Positions 22,081 through 22,180 of a stretch of DNA of 22,180 nucleotides are shown in pieces. The position numbers were made by a program, and so were the translations under genes. This stretch comes from Paenibacillus sp. oral taxon 786 str. D14 (GTDB taxonomy: Bacteria; Bacillota; Bacilli; Paenibacillales; Paenibacillaceae): assembly GCF_000159955.1 (NCBI RefSeq), contig NZ_GG695971.1, positions 134,007-156,186 on the forward strand, given 5' to 3'. Position 1 is the first letter of the stretch. Each line of letters starts with the position of its first letter. Below the pieces are notes generated by a model that was given only the letters and a program-made list of their open reading frames with translations, had not been told where the DNA came from and made no database searches.

Positions 22081-22180
22081 AAAGACTATTTCCCGACAAT
22101 ATAAAATGCTAAGGCAAGCCAGAGAATTATGGTAAACTATAATCAACTAGCGCGATCGGCTATGCGGATATCCATTGAAT
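22081..22180. other. Window end, no gene seen
   Basis: This 100-base AT-rich tail has no ORF or strong hairpin. A CTATAATC word near 22136 could be a -10 element for a gene beyond the window, but no -35 is convincing. Confidence 0.3.

Overview
The window looks like chromosomal DNA of a Gram-positive, low-to-moderate GC member of the Bacillales, most likely Paenibacillus or a close relative. The reasons are strong AGGAGG-type ribosome sites, frequent GTG and TTG starts, a B. subtilis-like rbsRKDACB gene order, a LysM-tailed exported nucleotidase, an HprK-type kinase, and IS1182, IS3 and IS256 sequences. No 16S or other taxonomic marker is present, so this is inference.

Layout. (1) 1-3060: a flavin-fold general-stress protein converges on a large secreted 2',3'-cyclic-nucleotide phosphodiesterase/nucleotidase with a LysM wall anchor; they share a terminator. 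(2) 3100-4440: an AT-rich island with a secreted protein of unknown function and a 58-aa coiled-coil/one-helix membrane protein, each followed by a hairpin. (3) 4441-6151: an IS1182-family element. It sits in the loop of what was a C6/G6 terminator hairpin, and its transposase is broken by a one-base deletion. (4) 6239-8502: a 14-helix drug-efflux pump divergent from its probable TetR regulator. (5) 8565-11592: a tight operon of a TIM-barrel sugar isomerase/epimerase-like protein, an AAC(3)-type acetyltransferase and an HprK paralogue with altered active-site residues, followed by a small membrane protein. (6) 11632-17918: an orphan LacI N-terminal fragment, two LacI-type operators, and a complete ribose operon rbsR-K-D-A-C-B. 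(7) 17919-19195: a graveyard of degraded genes (DUF488 remnant, IS3 remnant, IS256 remnant, membrane-protein remnant). (8) 19196-22080: a more AT-rich module of a DJ-1/Hsp31-like protein, an MFS exporter and a LysR regulator.

How the genes work together. The ribose operon is self-contained: RbsB captures ribose, RbsC/RbsA import it, RbsD converts pyranose to furanose forms, RbsK phosphorylates it, and RbsR should repress through the two CG-centred palindromes upstream. The TetR/MFS pair is a standard inducible efflux unit. The least explained set is the 8565-11115 operon, where an HprK-like kinase is translationally linked to an acetyltransferase and an isomerase rather than to lgt. This is the best candidate for an undescribed pathway. 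No CRISPR array, tRNA or rRNA was seen.
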